Translations under genes and position numbers: made by a program
In this document: positions 1 through 8,589 of the stretch, piece by piece
Numbering within the stretch: the first letter of the stretch is position 1
Layout of the letters: every line of letters starts with the position of its first letter
Assembly (NCBI RefSeq): GCF_014138435.1
Contig: NZ_JACJIM010000001.1
Coordinates: forward strand, 310,001 to 374,000
Length of the DNA: 64,000 bases
Source: Methylobacterium fujisawaense
GTDB taxonomy: Bacteria; Pseudomonadota; Alphaproteobacteria; Rhizobiales; Beijerinckiaceae
Direction of reading: 5' to 3'
The notes under the pieces: generated by a model
Told to the model about the DNA's origin: nothing
Seen by the model: the letters and a program-made list of their open reading frames with translations, nothing else
Database searches by the model: none

Positions 1-29
1 GACCAGGATTGAGACGACGGTGACCGATC

Positions 30-2135
30 GTGGCACAGATCGACCATAACATCGCTGTCGCGACGTGGCTCGCCCCCGTGCAGCCGGCTCATCCCGAGCG
101 TCCGGGCCCGAACCGTCCGGACACGACGGCCGAGCTGGGCGACCTGTGGCGGATCCTGTGGCGGCGCAAGTGGCTGGTCTTCGGAACGGCGCTGCTGCTC
201 GGACTCACCGTGCTGGCCTATGCCCTGATCACGCCGTCGCTCTACACGGCCACGGGACAGATCCTGATCGATCCCCGGGACCGTCAGGTCGTCACCAACG
301 ACGTCAATCCCGCCGCATTGTCGCCGGATGGTGGCATCGCGCAGGTCGAGAGCCAGGTGAAGGTGATCGAGTCGGACGCCGTCCTGGGGCGGGCGGTCGA
401 TCAGGCCGGCCTCGAGCGGGTGCCGGGCTTCGGCGTTCCGCAGGAGAGCGGCGTCGCCCGTGCGTTGGCGTCCCTTCGCGAGATGCTGACCGGGCCGAGA
501 CCGGAACGCCGCGCCGATGCGCGCGGCCGCGCCCTCGACCAGCTGCGACGCCGGCTCGCGGTCAAGCGCGCCGACAAGGTGTTCGTGATCGATCTGGTCG
601 TCACCACGACCGATCCCGATCTCTCGGCGCGGATCGTCAATGCCATCGCGGGCGCCTACCTGACGGACCAGACCGAGGCCCGCTCGGACGCCGCCAAGCG
701 CGCCGCGGGCGATCTGCGCGGGCGCCTCGACGAGCTGCGGAACGCCGTGAACACCGCCGACAAGAAACTGGAGGATTACAAGGCGCGCAACGGCCTCATC
801 GCCTCCAGCGGCCGGCTGGTGAACGAGCAGCAACTCACCGACCTGAATGCGCGGCTTGTCGCGGCACGGGCTCGGACCGCCGAGGCCAAGGCGCGCCTTC
901 AGGGGATCCGCGACGCGCGCGGGCAGGCGATCGGGTCCGGAGCGATGCCGGAAGCCGTCCAGTCCTCAGTGATCGACCGGCTCCGCGGCCAGTACGCGGA
1001 ACTCGCGGCCAAGGAGGCGGACCTCCGCACCAATCTCGGCGAGCGCCACCCGTTCATCGCCGCCGTGCGCACGCAGATGCAGGACGTCCGCCGGCTGATC
1101 GACGCCGAGCTGAACCGGATCGCGGGCGCCGCCGAGACCGAGTCCCAGCGGGCCCAGGCCAACGAACGGACCCTCGCGGCGGAGCTGGAGCGCCTGCAGC
1201 GGCAATCGGCGGTCAACGCCCAGTCGTCGGTGCAGCAGCGCGAGCTGGAGCGGGAGGTCGACGCGGCGCGCTCGGTCTACAACGCCTTCCTGGTCCGCGC
1301 CCGGGAGATCAAGGAGCAGACCAGCATCGACAGCTCGAACGCGCGGATCATCACCGCGGCGCGGCCGCCGCAGGATCCGAGCTGGCCACCGCGCCTGATC
1401 CTGGTCGCCGCCGCCCTCGCCGGCGGCCTTGGCCTCGGCGCTGGTCTCGCGCTGACGCGGGAATACCTCGCGCCGACCGTGCTCTCGTCCCGGCAGTTGG
1501 AGCGCCTGTCGAACGCCCCGGTCGTCGCGGTGCTGCCCGGCCTGCGGCCGGGCGGCGCGAGCGCGAGCGCGGCGAGCATGACGCTCGATCACCTCGCCGC
1601 GACCTCAAGCAGCCGCGGCCGCTCCCTGGCGCTGCTCGTGACTTCGGGCGAATCCGACGATGCGGAGCGCCGGGCCGTGATCGCGCTGCTCGCCGCCGTG
1701 GCGGTCGGGCGCGGCGACCGGGTTTTGCGGATCGATGCCGATCTGCGATCCGACGGCTCCGGCACCGGCGGCCTGCTCGACGTGCTGCGCGGCGAGCAGA
1801 GCCTCAACGCCGTGACGCAGACCGACCCGGCCTCCGGTGCCCGCCGGATCGGACTCGGCGATACGGTGAAGCCCCTGCGCGACGCCCTGACACCCGCCAA
1901 CATCGAGCGCTTCATTGCAGGCGTGAAAGGACGCTTCGACCTCGTGATCGTGGATGGCGGCGTGCTGACCGAGAATCTGCGGCTCGGCCCTCTGGCCGCC
2001 GCCGCGGACCGGCTGCTGCTGGTCGCCTGCAACGGTGCGACGCGCCAGCGCGATCTGATCGACCTCGTCGACACGTCGGAGGCCCTCGGCCGACCGGTCT
2101 CCGGCTCCCTGCTCCTCACCCGGCGCACCGCGTGA
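30..2135 (+). CDS. Wzz/GumC-type polysaccharide co-polymerase with degenerate BY-kinase tail
   Basis: Inner-membrane chain-length/export co-polymerase of the Wzz/GumC/ExoP family, 701 aa, from a GTG start. The Wzz domain includes a first membrane helix at about residues 48-67, a long periplasmic coiled coil (about 215-420) and a second helix at about 453-474. The cytoplasmic tail (about 515-700) resembles a bacterial tyrosine kinase: the Walker A' stretch RIDADLRSD (about 567) and a later VIVDGG are visible. The Walker A site reads TSGESDDAERR, with no GK[ST], and the C-terminus (LLTRRTA) has no tyrosine cluster. I therefore infer a structural, non-catalytic kinase domain. The stop codon overlaps the start of the next gene (GTGA), so the two are probably translationally coupled. 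Upstream context is outside the window. Confidence 0.88.
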   Translation: MAQIDHNIAVATWLAPVQPAHPERPGPNRPDTTAELGDLWRILWRRKWLVFGTALLLGLTVLAYALITPSLYTATGQILIDPRDRQVVTNDVNPAALSPDGGIAQVESQVKVIESDAVLGRAVDQAGLERVPGFGVPQESGVARALASLREMLTGPRPERRADARGRALDQLRRRLAVKRADKVFVIDLVVTTTDPDLSARIVNAIAGAYLTDQTEARSDAAKRAAGDLRGRLDELRNAVNTADKKLEDYKARNGLIASSGRLVNEQQLTDLNARLVAARARTAEAKARLQGIRDARGQAIGSGAMPEAVQSSVIDRLRGQYAELAAKEADLRTNLGERHPFIAAVRTQMQDVRRLIDAELNRIAGAAETESQRAQANERTLAAELERLQRQSAVNAQSSVQQRELEREVDAARSVYNAFLVRAREIKEQTSIDSSNARIITAARPPQDPSWPPRLILVAAALAGGLGLGAGLALTREYLAPTVLSSRQLERLSNAPVVAVLPGLRPGGASASAASMTLDHLAATSSSRGRSLALLVTSGESDDAERRAVIALLAAVAVGRGDRVLRIDADLRSDGSGTGGLLDVLRGEQSLNAVTQTDPASGARRIGLGDTVKPLRDALTPANIERFIAGVKGRFDLVIVDGGVLTENLRLGPLAAAADRLLLVACNGATRQRDLIDLVDTSEALGRPVSGSLLLTRRTA

Positions 2136-3436
2136 GGACCCTCCGGCAGACCGCCGTCGCGCGCCGCCGCGCCGCGGTGGCGCGCCCGGGTCCGGTTCTG
2201 CGGGTCCTTCTGCGGGTGGAAGCGGCGGCGCTGTCGCTCTGGGCCCTCCTCCTCGTCGGGGTCTCCGGCGGCCTTCTGTGGGTGCTGGGGCTCAACTACG
2301 AGGGGATCACCGGCTCGGCCGCCTCCAAGATCCACCCGGCCACCTATCTGGCGGTAATCCTGATCGGCTGGACGCTGGTGCGGGCGGGCAATCCCGTGAT
2401 CCCGGTGGCAGGCGCGCTGAACCGACGCCCGGCCAGCGTGCTCCTGGCCGCCTGCGGCGTGGCGCTCCTCGCGCTGATCGCGGCCCGGGGCGGCGCGGGC
2501 CTCGCCGGCTCGATCGATACCTTCGTGCTCGCCGGCCTCATCCCGATCCTGCTGATGGACCGCGACGCCGCCACGCTCGGCCGGCTCGAGACCGTCTTCC
2601 ACGCGGTCATGCTCGCCAACGCCCTGCTCGGCCTGTTCGAACTGGCGAGCGGCCAGCGGTTCTTCCCCTATCGGTTCGACGGCGTCGCGTTCGAATCCGA
2701 CACCCGCTCGGCGGCGTTGCAGGGGCATCCGCTGGCCAACGCGACCTTGACGGCCTGCTACATCCTGGCGCTCGCCAAGGGTGGTGGCCGGCTGGTGCCG
2801 ATGGCCCGCGCCGCGATGATCGGCCTCCAGCTGGTCGCCCTCGTCACGTTCGGCGGTCGCTCGGCCACCGTCACGACACTGGTTCTCGGGAGCGGCGTGG
2901 GCCTCGTGGCCCTGAACCGCACCCTGCGCACCGGCCGCATTCCGCTGGCGGCGGCCGCCGGTGCCTGCTTCGCCCTCACCCTGCTGCCGGTTCTGGTCGC
3001 TATCCTGGCCGCTGCCGGCTTCTTCGACACCCTCCTGGACCGGTTCGTCTCGGACGGCGGCAGCGCCAAGGCCCGGGTCGACATGCTCTCGGTCTTCGAC
3101 GCGATCCCGTTCCGGCAGCTCCTGCTCGGCCCCGACTTCCTGCAGGTGAACACCCTGCGCCGGATCTACGGGCTGGAATGGGGTATCGAGAATTCGATCA
3201 TCTCGGCCGTGCTCTATCACGGCATCCTGGTGACGGCGGTGCTGGTGATCGCGGTGGGGCTCTACCTTGCGGAGGTCGCGCGGGACTGTCGGCGCGGGGT
3301 CTGGCTGCCGATCCTGGCCTTCGTGATCCTGGTGAACACCTTCGAGGGCTTGGCCGGCAAGACCACCCTGCTCGCCAAGTTCGCCCTGATGCTCATCGTG
3401 CTGTTCCCGCCCCTCCCCGCCCGGGGGCGCGTCTGA
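2132..3436 (+). CDS. Wzy/VpsF-like polysaccharide polymerase (membrane protein)
   Basis: Predicted 434-aa integral membrane protein with about ten hydrophobic helices and a short Arg-rich N-terminus, the layout of O-antigen/exopolysaccharide polymerases. Identity is inferred from topology, from the large loop before the C-terminal helices (around the GGSAKARVDML and LLGPDF segments, reminiscent of Wzy/WaaL-type loops), and from coupling to the upstream co-polymerase. The GTG start at 2132 overlaps the upstream TGA in a GTGA junction. The same frame is open far upstream, but that part is the shadow of the co-polymerase gene. The best family guess is VpsF-like; a ligase of the WaaL type cannot be excluded. 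Confidence 0.75.
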   Translation: MRTLRQTAVARRRAAVARPGPVLRVLLRVEAAALSLWALLLVGVSGGLLWVLGLNYEGITGSAASKIHPATYLAVILIGWTLVRAGNPVIPVAGALNRRPASVLLAACGVALLALIAARGGAGLAGSIDTFVLAGLIPILLMDRDAATLGRLETVFHAVMLANALLGLFELASGQRFFPYRFDGVAFESDTRSAALQGHPLANATLTACYILALAKGGGRLVPMARAAMIGLQLVALVTFGGRSATVTTLVLGSGVGLVALNRTLRTGRIPLAAAAGACFALTLLPVLVAILAAAGFFDTLLDRFVSDGGSAKARVDMLSVFDAIPFRQLLLGPDFLQVNTLRRIYGLEWGIENSIISAVLYHGILVTAVLVIAVGLYLAEVARDCRRGVWLPILAFVILVNTFEGLAGKTTLLAKFALMLIVLFPPLPARGRV

Positions 3437-3470
3437 TTGGGAGCGAAGAGCGGCCCAATCGGCGGCCGTT

Positions 3471-4712
3471 TCAGGACCGGCTCCGGAGCCCGAGCGCTGC
3501 GACGAGGGCGGGATCGGCGACGTGCGCGTCGTCCATGAAGCCGAGGCCGTCGAAGAGATTCCAGAACGACCAGGCGAACCCATTCGTCTCGGCCGCCATC
3601 CGGACGTCGCGGATATAGGCGGCCCGGTCCGGAGCCCGGGACGCCGTGAACCGGGCATCGGTGCGCAGGGCCCCGAACTCGCCCATCAGAACGTGTCCCG
3701 GGGCGATGCCGTAGAGGTCCGCCCAGGTCGAAACCGGCGCCATCGCGTCGGCGATGTAGGCGGGGCCGGGCGCGGCCTCGAAATAGTCGCGCAGCTTCGC
3801 TTCAATCACCGCCCGATCGCGCGCCTTCTCGGCCTGCGTCACCGTGCGGTCCGCGTCCATGCGCGCCTCGATCGCCGCCAGCGTCTCCCGCAGCGTGCCG
3901 CGCGTCCCGGGCCAGGGAACCGCCGTGAGCCAGCGATAGAACGGCTCCTCTGTAAGCCACGTCGCCCCCTGATGGGAGAACAGGTACGGCTCGTAGAAGT
4001 GGAACGTGAAGAGCAGCGGCGAAAACCGCGCGAGGGTGCCCGGATCGAGCGCGGTCAGGCCGGCGACGAGACTGCCGCAGGATCCCGTCGCCACCAGGGT
4101 CAGCGCCGGTGCCGCCGCCCGGGCCGCCTCGAGGAGCCTGTTCTGGACCCGATTCCAGGCGAGCGCGCCGCAGGCCTGCGGCGGCTCGTTCACCGGTTCC
4201 AGGGCCACTTGGCCGGCATCCTTCCGGGCACACAGGCGCGCGAGGGCGCCGACGAGGTCGCGATAGGCGGAGAACAGCGGCGCCCGGTCCGAACCGTAGA
4301 ACGCGTCGGGCGTGTAATGGTGAGTCGCGGCATTGGCCTGGACATTGACCACGACGCGCAGCCCGGCCGCCAGGATCGCATCGATGGCGGCGGAGAGCGC
4401 ATCGAACAGTTCGGTGCGCCGCGTGCCCGTGAAGGCCACGAAGGGTCCGGGATCGAGGGGCAGTCGCACGAAGTCGAAGCCGAGATCGGCGAGCTGCCCC
4501 AGGTCGCGGGGCGTGGGTATCGGCCGGCCGGCCTGGAAGGGCGGCCAGGCATAGTCGGTCCGCGGAGGCGGATATTCGGTGGTCAGCGAGAACCACGGCC
4601 ACAGGGCGATGCCCCGACGCAACGCGATGGGCGCAGGCGTCGCTCGGACGGGTCGCGCCCCCGCCGCTGCGAGGGCACCGACGAGCAGGGAGCGCCGGCT
4701 TGGGCCTACCAT
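3471..4712 (-). CDS. Tat-exported glycoside hydrolase family 5 (cellulase-like)
   Basis: 413-aa secreted beta-glycanase of the GH5 fold. The N-terminus carries a twin-arginine signal (SRRSLLVGALAAAGA) ending near residue 25. The acid/base glutamate lies in VNEPP (about residue 176) and the likely nucleophile in MGEFGA (about 345); WSFWNLFDG near the end is the usual closing Trp region. Its start overlaps the stop of the upstream glycosyltransferase by 7 bp (ATGGTAG), so it is probably translated from the same mRNA. Within an exopolysaccharide locus it most likely trims or releases the polymer made here, as EPS-locus hydrolases do; the substrate is not readable from sequence. Confidence 0.85.
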   Translation of the reverse strand: MVGPSRRSLLVGALAAAGARPVRATPAPIALRRGIALWPWFSLTTEYPPPRTDYAWPPFQAGRPIPTPRDLGQLADLGFDFVRLPLDPGPFVAFTGTRRTELFDALSAAIDAILAAGLRVVVNVQANAATHHYTPDAFYGSDRAPLFSAYRDLVGALARLCARKDAGQVALEPVNEPPQACGALAWNRVQNRLLEAARAAAPALTLVATGSCGSLVAGLTALDPGTLARFSPLLFTFHFYEPYLFSHQGATWLTEEPFYRWLTAVPWPGTRGTLRETLAAIEARMDADRTVTQAEKARDRAVIEAKLRDYFEAAPGPAYIADAMAPVSTWADLYGIAPGHVLMGEFGALRTDARFTASRAPDRAAYIRDVRMAAETNGFAWSFWNLFDGLGFMDDAHVADPALVAALGLRSRS

Positions 4713-5887
4713 TCCGGACCGGCTGCGGCGCCGACGAGAACGGCGCCGGGTTCGGTGGCCGAGACGTCTGGCGCCGGCGGGTAGCCGCCGACCCGGCGCA
4801 GCGTGTCCTCATAGGAGGCCAGCACGTCGTCCCAGCGGAAGCGCTCGGCGCGCCGCCGTGCGGCCTTGCGGGCCGCCGCGACCGCGGCCTCGTCGGCGAG
4901 GACATGCGCGATCGCTGCGGCGCAGCTGTCCCGATCCGAGAAGTAGAACTGATCGTCGCCGGCCGTGCCCCGGTTGAACGGATTGTCGTGGGCGATCACG
5001 GCGTTGCCTGCCCACAGCGCCTCGACCAGCGACGGGTTGGTGCCGCCCACGGTGTGACCGTGGAGATAGGCCCGCGCATGAACCCGAAGGGCCTGAACCT
5101 GCTCGGGCTCATAGATGGCGCCGGGGAACAGCACCTCGGGCGAGGCGGCATCCTCCACGGCGCGGTGGTACGGGTTGCCGACATTCAGCGTGCCGAGGAC
5201 GACCAGCCGCATGCCCCGGGCGCGGCGTGAGAACGCCTCGACGAGCGTCAGGATGTTGTTGTCCGGCTCGATGCGAGCGATCGAAATGAGGTAGCGATCG
5301 GGCTCGAGCCCGAGGGGCGGCGGTCCGGTTTCGGCCGGAGGGTCGCCGCCATACGGAATGGTCGTGATGGCCGCGCGCGGTCGGCGTCGGGCGAGATGGT
5401 CGGCGATCCCGGGATGGTCGGCCACCAACCGCTGCGAGGACCACGCGGCGATCCACTCGCTGACATAGAAGAAGGCGCGGACGGGCAGCGACCATTTCGG
5501 ACGGCGCCACTCGATGCCGTCCATGTTCGTCACGATCCGTCCGCCGCGCGCCCGCAGGTAGGGCAGGAACACTGCACCGTTGTACCCGAGCACCAGGCAC
5601 ACGCCGCCGCGTGTCGCCGCATGGTGCGTGCAGATGGCGTCGAAGGCGAGAGTCGCGGCAGGGCCGCTCAGGCCGGTCTCCACGGTGATCAGTTCGACGC
5701 CGTTCCAGAGGCGAGTCGAAATGCGCTCCCGCACCGTCTCGACGTCGCGCTGACAGTACACCCCGACCTGCCATCCGCGACCGGCCAAGAACAGCGCCAG
5801 ACGTTCGGCAAAAGTCTCGAAGCCGCCATGCGCAGCCGGAATTCCGCGCGTGCCAAGAATAAGTAGTTTCGGTGCGCGGTCAGCCAT
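4706..5887 (-). CDS. Glycosyltransferase (DUF1972 / GT4, rhamnosyltransferase-like)
   Basis: 393-aa GT-B glycosyltransferase. The N-terminal motif LILGTRGIPAAHGGFETF is diagnostic of the DUF1972 group that includes Cps2T/WchF-type rhamnosyltransferases. The C-terminal half has the nucleotide-sugar region ISIARIEPDNN and GTNPSLVEALWAG, with the expected acidic residue. I chose the ATG at 5887 because a strong Shine-Dalgarno (GGAAGGAAGG) lies just upstream; an in-frame extension to 5941 lacks one. It is the first gene of a two-gene minus-strand unit with the GH5 hydrolase. Likely role: adding one of the early sugars of the repeat unit on the cytoplasmic face; donor and acceptor are unknown. Confidence 0.87.
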   Translation of the reverse strand: MADRAPKLLILGTRGIPAAHGGFETFAERLALFLAGRGWQVGVYCQRDVETVRERISTRLWNGVELITVETGLSGPAATLAFDAICTHHAATRGGVCLVLGYNGAVFLPYLRARGGRIVTNMDGIEWRRPKWSLPVRAFFYVSEWIAAWSSQRLVADHPGIADHLARRRPRAAITTIPYGGDPPAETGPPPLGLEPDRYLISIARIEPDNNILTLVEAFSRRARGMRLVVLGTLNVGNPYHRAVEDAASPEVLFPGAIYEPEQVQALRVHARAYLHGHTVGGTNPSLVEALWAGNAVIAHDNPFNRGTAGDDQFYFSDRDSCAAAIAHVLADEAAVAAARKAARRRAERFRWDDVLASYEDTLRRVGGYPPAPDVSATEPGAVLVGAAAGPEW

Positions 5888-5993
5888 GGACCTTCCTTCC
5901 CAATTAAGGGCCCCTATTGTAAAGCCCGAGGATACAGTCACGGCGCCCTGCGATTACAACCGCTAGTTGCTGTAAAAATTCAGAAATAGACTT
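5888..5993. promoter_or_regulatory. Divergent promoter region of the two glycosyltransferases
   Basis: 106-bp gap between two divergently transcribed glycosyltransferase genes. It is conspicuously AT-rich for this window, with a run near 5970-5990 that includes TGTAAAAATTC. Both promoters must lie here or overlap the coding starts. I see no convincing operator palindrome. Confidence 0.5.
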
Positions 5994-7259
5994 ATGGTTG
6001 ATAGCCCAGGATTCAAGTCGGGTCGCGTCAGCGACGACGATCGCGCCTTCGCAGCCGCCATGCGCGCGGAGGGCGACGCCACGTCGCGTCTGCGGATCAC
6101 CTGCGTCCATCAGGGCTTCGAGTTGTACGGCTCGGATCGCTGCTTCATCGAGACCGTCCGGACCATCCGGGCCGCCCATCCCACCGCGCGGATCGACGTG
6201 GTGCTCCCGCGGCGCGGGCCGATCGTCGCCGGGCTGGAGCCGTTCGCCAACGACATCGTCATCGCACCGCTCTGGATCCTGCGGCGCAAGAATCTGGCGC
6301 GCCTCGCAACTCTGGGTCTGTTGACGCTGCCCATCGCCATAATCCGTGCGTTGCGTCGCATCCGCGCGAGCGACCTCGTCTACATCAACACCACCGTGGT
6401 GGCCGACTATCTGCTGGCCGCCCGGCTCGCGCCCGGCCGGAGCATCGTGCATGTCCACGAGATCCCCGAAGGCGTTGTGCTGAAGGTCCTGCGTGGTCTG
6501 ATCCGCTGGAGCGGCGCCAACGTGGTGTTCAACTCGCGGGCCACCGAGCGAACCTACGCCCTGCCCCACGGGACCACAGCCCGCGTCGTCTATAACGGCA
6601 TCGCCGGTCCGGCGGAGCCGAACCGGCCTGCGTATGACGGGTCTCGGCCGCTTCGGGTGCTGATGCTCGGCCGGATCAGCCGGATCAAGGGACAGGACGT
6701 CCTCGTGGAGGCCCTCGCCTCGCTGCCCGAACCCGTGCGCCAGCGGATCCAGGTGCGCATCGTCGGCAGCGCCTTCGAGGATGACGCCCGCGAGCAGGCC
6801 CTGGTGAAGCGGATCGCCGAGGCGGGTCTCGCCGATCAGGTCACCCTCGCGCCGTTCGTCGCCGATCCCGCGGCGCTCTACCGCTGGGCCGACGTGGTCA
6901 CGATGCCGTCGCAGCGACCGGAATCCCTCGGCCGCGTGGCGATCGAGGCGATGTCCTACGGCGTTCCGCCGCTCGTCACCGCCATCGGCGGCCTTCCGGA
7001 GGTGGTGGAGGCCGGGAAGACCGGTTGGATCGTTCCGTCGGGCGGCCCGGAGCCGATCGCCGCCGTGCTGGCGGATCTGGTCGCTGACCCGGCGCGCTGG
7101 CGCGATTTCGGCCGTGCGGCGCGGGCACGCTACGAGAGCCTGTTCTCCGAAGCCTCGGCGGCCGAGGGTATCGAGGCGATCGTCCGGACGACGCTGCGCC
7201 GCCCGCGGGCGACGGATGCCGCGCGCGCCGCGGACGTTCCGGCCCGCCCGGCAGCTTAG
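5994..7259 (+). CDS. Glycosyltransferase family 4 (GT1/GT4 type)
   Basis: 421-aa GT-B glycosyltransferase. The N-terminal acceptor domain has the loop ELYGSDRCF; the C-terminal donor domain starts at VLMLGRISRIKGQD and contains the EX7E element in MPSQRPESLGRVAIEAMSYG, followed by the usual GGLPEVVEAGKTGW. An extra N-terminal stretch of about 30 residues precedes the Rossmann start LRITCVHQG; the ATG at 5994 has a poor ribosome site, and an internal ATG at 6060 is an alternative. It is divergent from the DUF1972 glycosyltransferase and 313 bp upstream of the FemAB-like gene. It probably adds a sugar to the lipid-linked repeat unit. Confidence 0.87.
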   Translation: MVDSPGFKSGRVSDDDRAFAAAMRAEGDATSRLRITCVHQGFELYGSDRCFIETVRTIRAAHPTARIDVVLPRRGPIVAGLEPFANDIVIAPLWILRRKNLARLATLGLLTLPIAIIRALRRIRASDLVYINTTVVADYLLAARLAPGRSIVHVHEIPEGVVLKVLRGLIRWSGANVVFNSRATERTYALPHGTTARVVYNGIAGPAEPNRPAYDGSRPLRVLMLGRISRIKGQDVLVEALASLPEPVRQRIQVRIVGSAFEDDAREQALVKRIAEAGLADQVTLAPFVADPAALYRWADVVTMPSQRPESLGRVAIEAMSYGVPPLVTAIGGLPEVVEAGKTGWIVPSGGPEPIAAVLADLVADPARWRDFGRAARARYESLFSEASAAEGIEAIVRTTLRRPRATDAARAADVPARPAA

Positions 7260-7572
7260 AGCCGGCGTCCTCGCATTCGCCTCGGTTCCAATCCGGCGAC
7301 GGAGCCGGTCGTGGGACCGGGCTCGCCCTCAGCGATCGGGGCCGAGCGCCGCAGCCGCGCGGGGCGGGGCGGACCATACGGCAACTGACGGTCGTCCACC
7401 GCTTCGCGGATTCGCCCCGAGGCCTCGAAGGCCCGCTGGACACGACGGGGATTCGGCGCGCAGTGCGGCAGTCACCCTGTGGACGATCGGCGGCGCAAGG
7501 ATGCAATGCGACCGCGCCTGATCGATGAGCGTGCAGCGCGGACAACCCTGCCTGGGCAGGACGAGGAGCGAC
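7260..7572 (+). other. Intergenic gap, no gene seen
   Basis: 313 bp between the GT4 gene and the FemAB-like gene. Short open frames run through it but none has a convincing start, ribosome site or recognisable product. The end nearest 7573 carries the Shine-Dalgarno GAGGAG of the next gene. A promoter for that gene may lie here; no clear operator was seen. Confidence 0.4.
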
Positions 7573-8571
7573 ATGGCAGCCAAGCTCGCAGTTCAGGAGA
7601 CTGCGGATGCCCTGGACTGGGACAGACGGATCTGGGCTTGCCCGGGCGCCAACATCTATTGCGGCAGTCCCTGGGGCGCCTACAAGGTGCGGCGCGGATT
7701 GGCGGTGCGGCGCGCGGTGGTGACCGGCGACGGCGCGGATCTCGCCTTCATCCAGTGGCAGACCCGTCGCAAGGGGCCGGCGCGGTTCATCCACGTCCAA
7801 GGCGGCCCCTTGCTGACCCAGGCCGGGACACACCGCGCGGAGGCGGTGTTCGCGGCGTTCATCGATCACCTCGCCCTCGGTCGGCTCGACATCCTCGCCA
7901 TCGACTACGAGCAGTTCGAGACCCGGGATGCGACGCTGGCTCTCCTGATGCATGGCTTCACCCCGGTGATCGGCGCCCACGATCACACTCTCGAACTCGA
8001 CCTGACGCAGGATCTCGACGCCATCCAGGCCGGTATGGAGCAGCGCTGGCGCAAGGCCCTGCGCAAGGTGGAGCGCAACACCGAGGTCACGACGCATTTC
8101 CTGACAGACCGAGCCGAGCGCCTGTCGGCCTTCGACGATTTCACCGCGATGTTCGCGGCCCTGCGGGAGCGCAAGGGTTTCGCCACGACGCTGCAGCCGA
8201 AGGCCTACCGGGACATCGCGGCTGAGGACGAGCACCTGCTCTTCCTCGACGTCCGCGAGAAGGGAGAGCGCATCCTCGTGCGCATCGCGCATCTGTCGGA
8301 CACGCGCTGCACGGATTTCTACACGGCCTCGAACGCGCGGGCCCGGGCGACGGGCGCCGCCACCCTCGCCGTCTGGCGCTTCGTGGAACGAGCGAAGGCG
8401 GAAGGCTGCCGCGTCTTCGATTTCGGCGGCATCGATCCGGCGGTGAACCGTCCCGTCTTCGACTTCAAGCGCGGCCTGTGCACCCACGTCGTCCAGCACA
8501 ACCCGCTCTGGATCTACAGCAAGACGCCCGCGCTGCGGAAACTGGCGCCCATCCTGCTCTCCCTCCGCTGA
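7573..8571 (+). CDS. FemAB/GNAT-like acyl- or aminoacyltransferase (BioF2-like, Acetyltransf_6)
   Basis: 332-aa protein with the duplicated GNAT fold of the FemAB/BioF2-like family found in many exopolysaccharide loci. Visible landmarks are the SPWGAYK segment near the N-terminus, the central ELDLTQDLDAI...RKALRKVERN helix region, and the C-terminal FDFGGIDP..NRPVFDFKRGL block typical of the family. The ATG at 7573 has GAGGAGCG just upstream; an in-frame start at 7525 has no such site. In an EPS locus it probably acylates a sugar (often an amino sugar) of the repeat unit. The donor, acyl-CoA or aminoacyl-tRNA, is not determined by the sequence. Confidence 0.8.
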   Translation: MAAKLAVQETADALDWDRRIWACPGANIYCGSPWGAYKVRRGLAVRRAVVTGDGADLAFIQWQTRRKGPARFIHVQGGPLLTQAGTHRAEAVFAAFIDHLALGRLDILAIDYEQFETRDATLALLMHGFTPVIGAHDHTLELDLTQDLDAIQAGMEQRWRKALRKVERNTEVTTHFLTDRAERLSAFDDFTAMFAALRERKGFATTLQPKAYRDIAAEDEHLLFLDVREKGERILVRIAHLSDTRCTDFYTASNARARATGAATLAVWRFVERAKAEGCRVFDFGGIDPAVNRPVFDFKRGLCTHVVQHNPLWIYSKTPALRKLAPILLSLR

Positions 8572-8589
8572 GCGCCGCCGCCGCGCCCT

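Noticed and set aside
1589..3658. A 689-codon open frame on the minus strand
   Set aside because: Antisense to the co-polymerase and polymerase genes, of low-complexity Arg/Gly/Asp composition with no family motif; typical shadow in GC-rich DNA.
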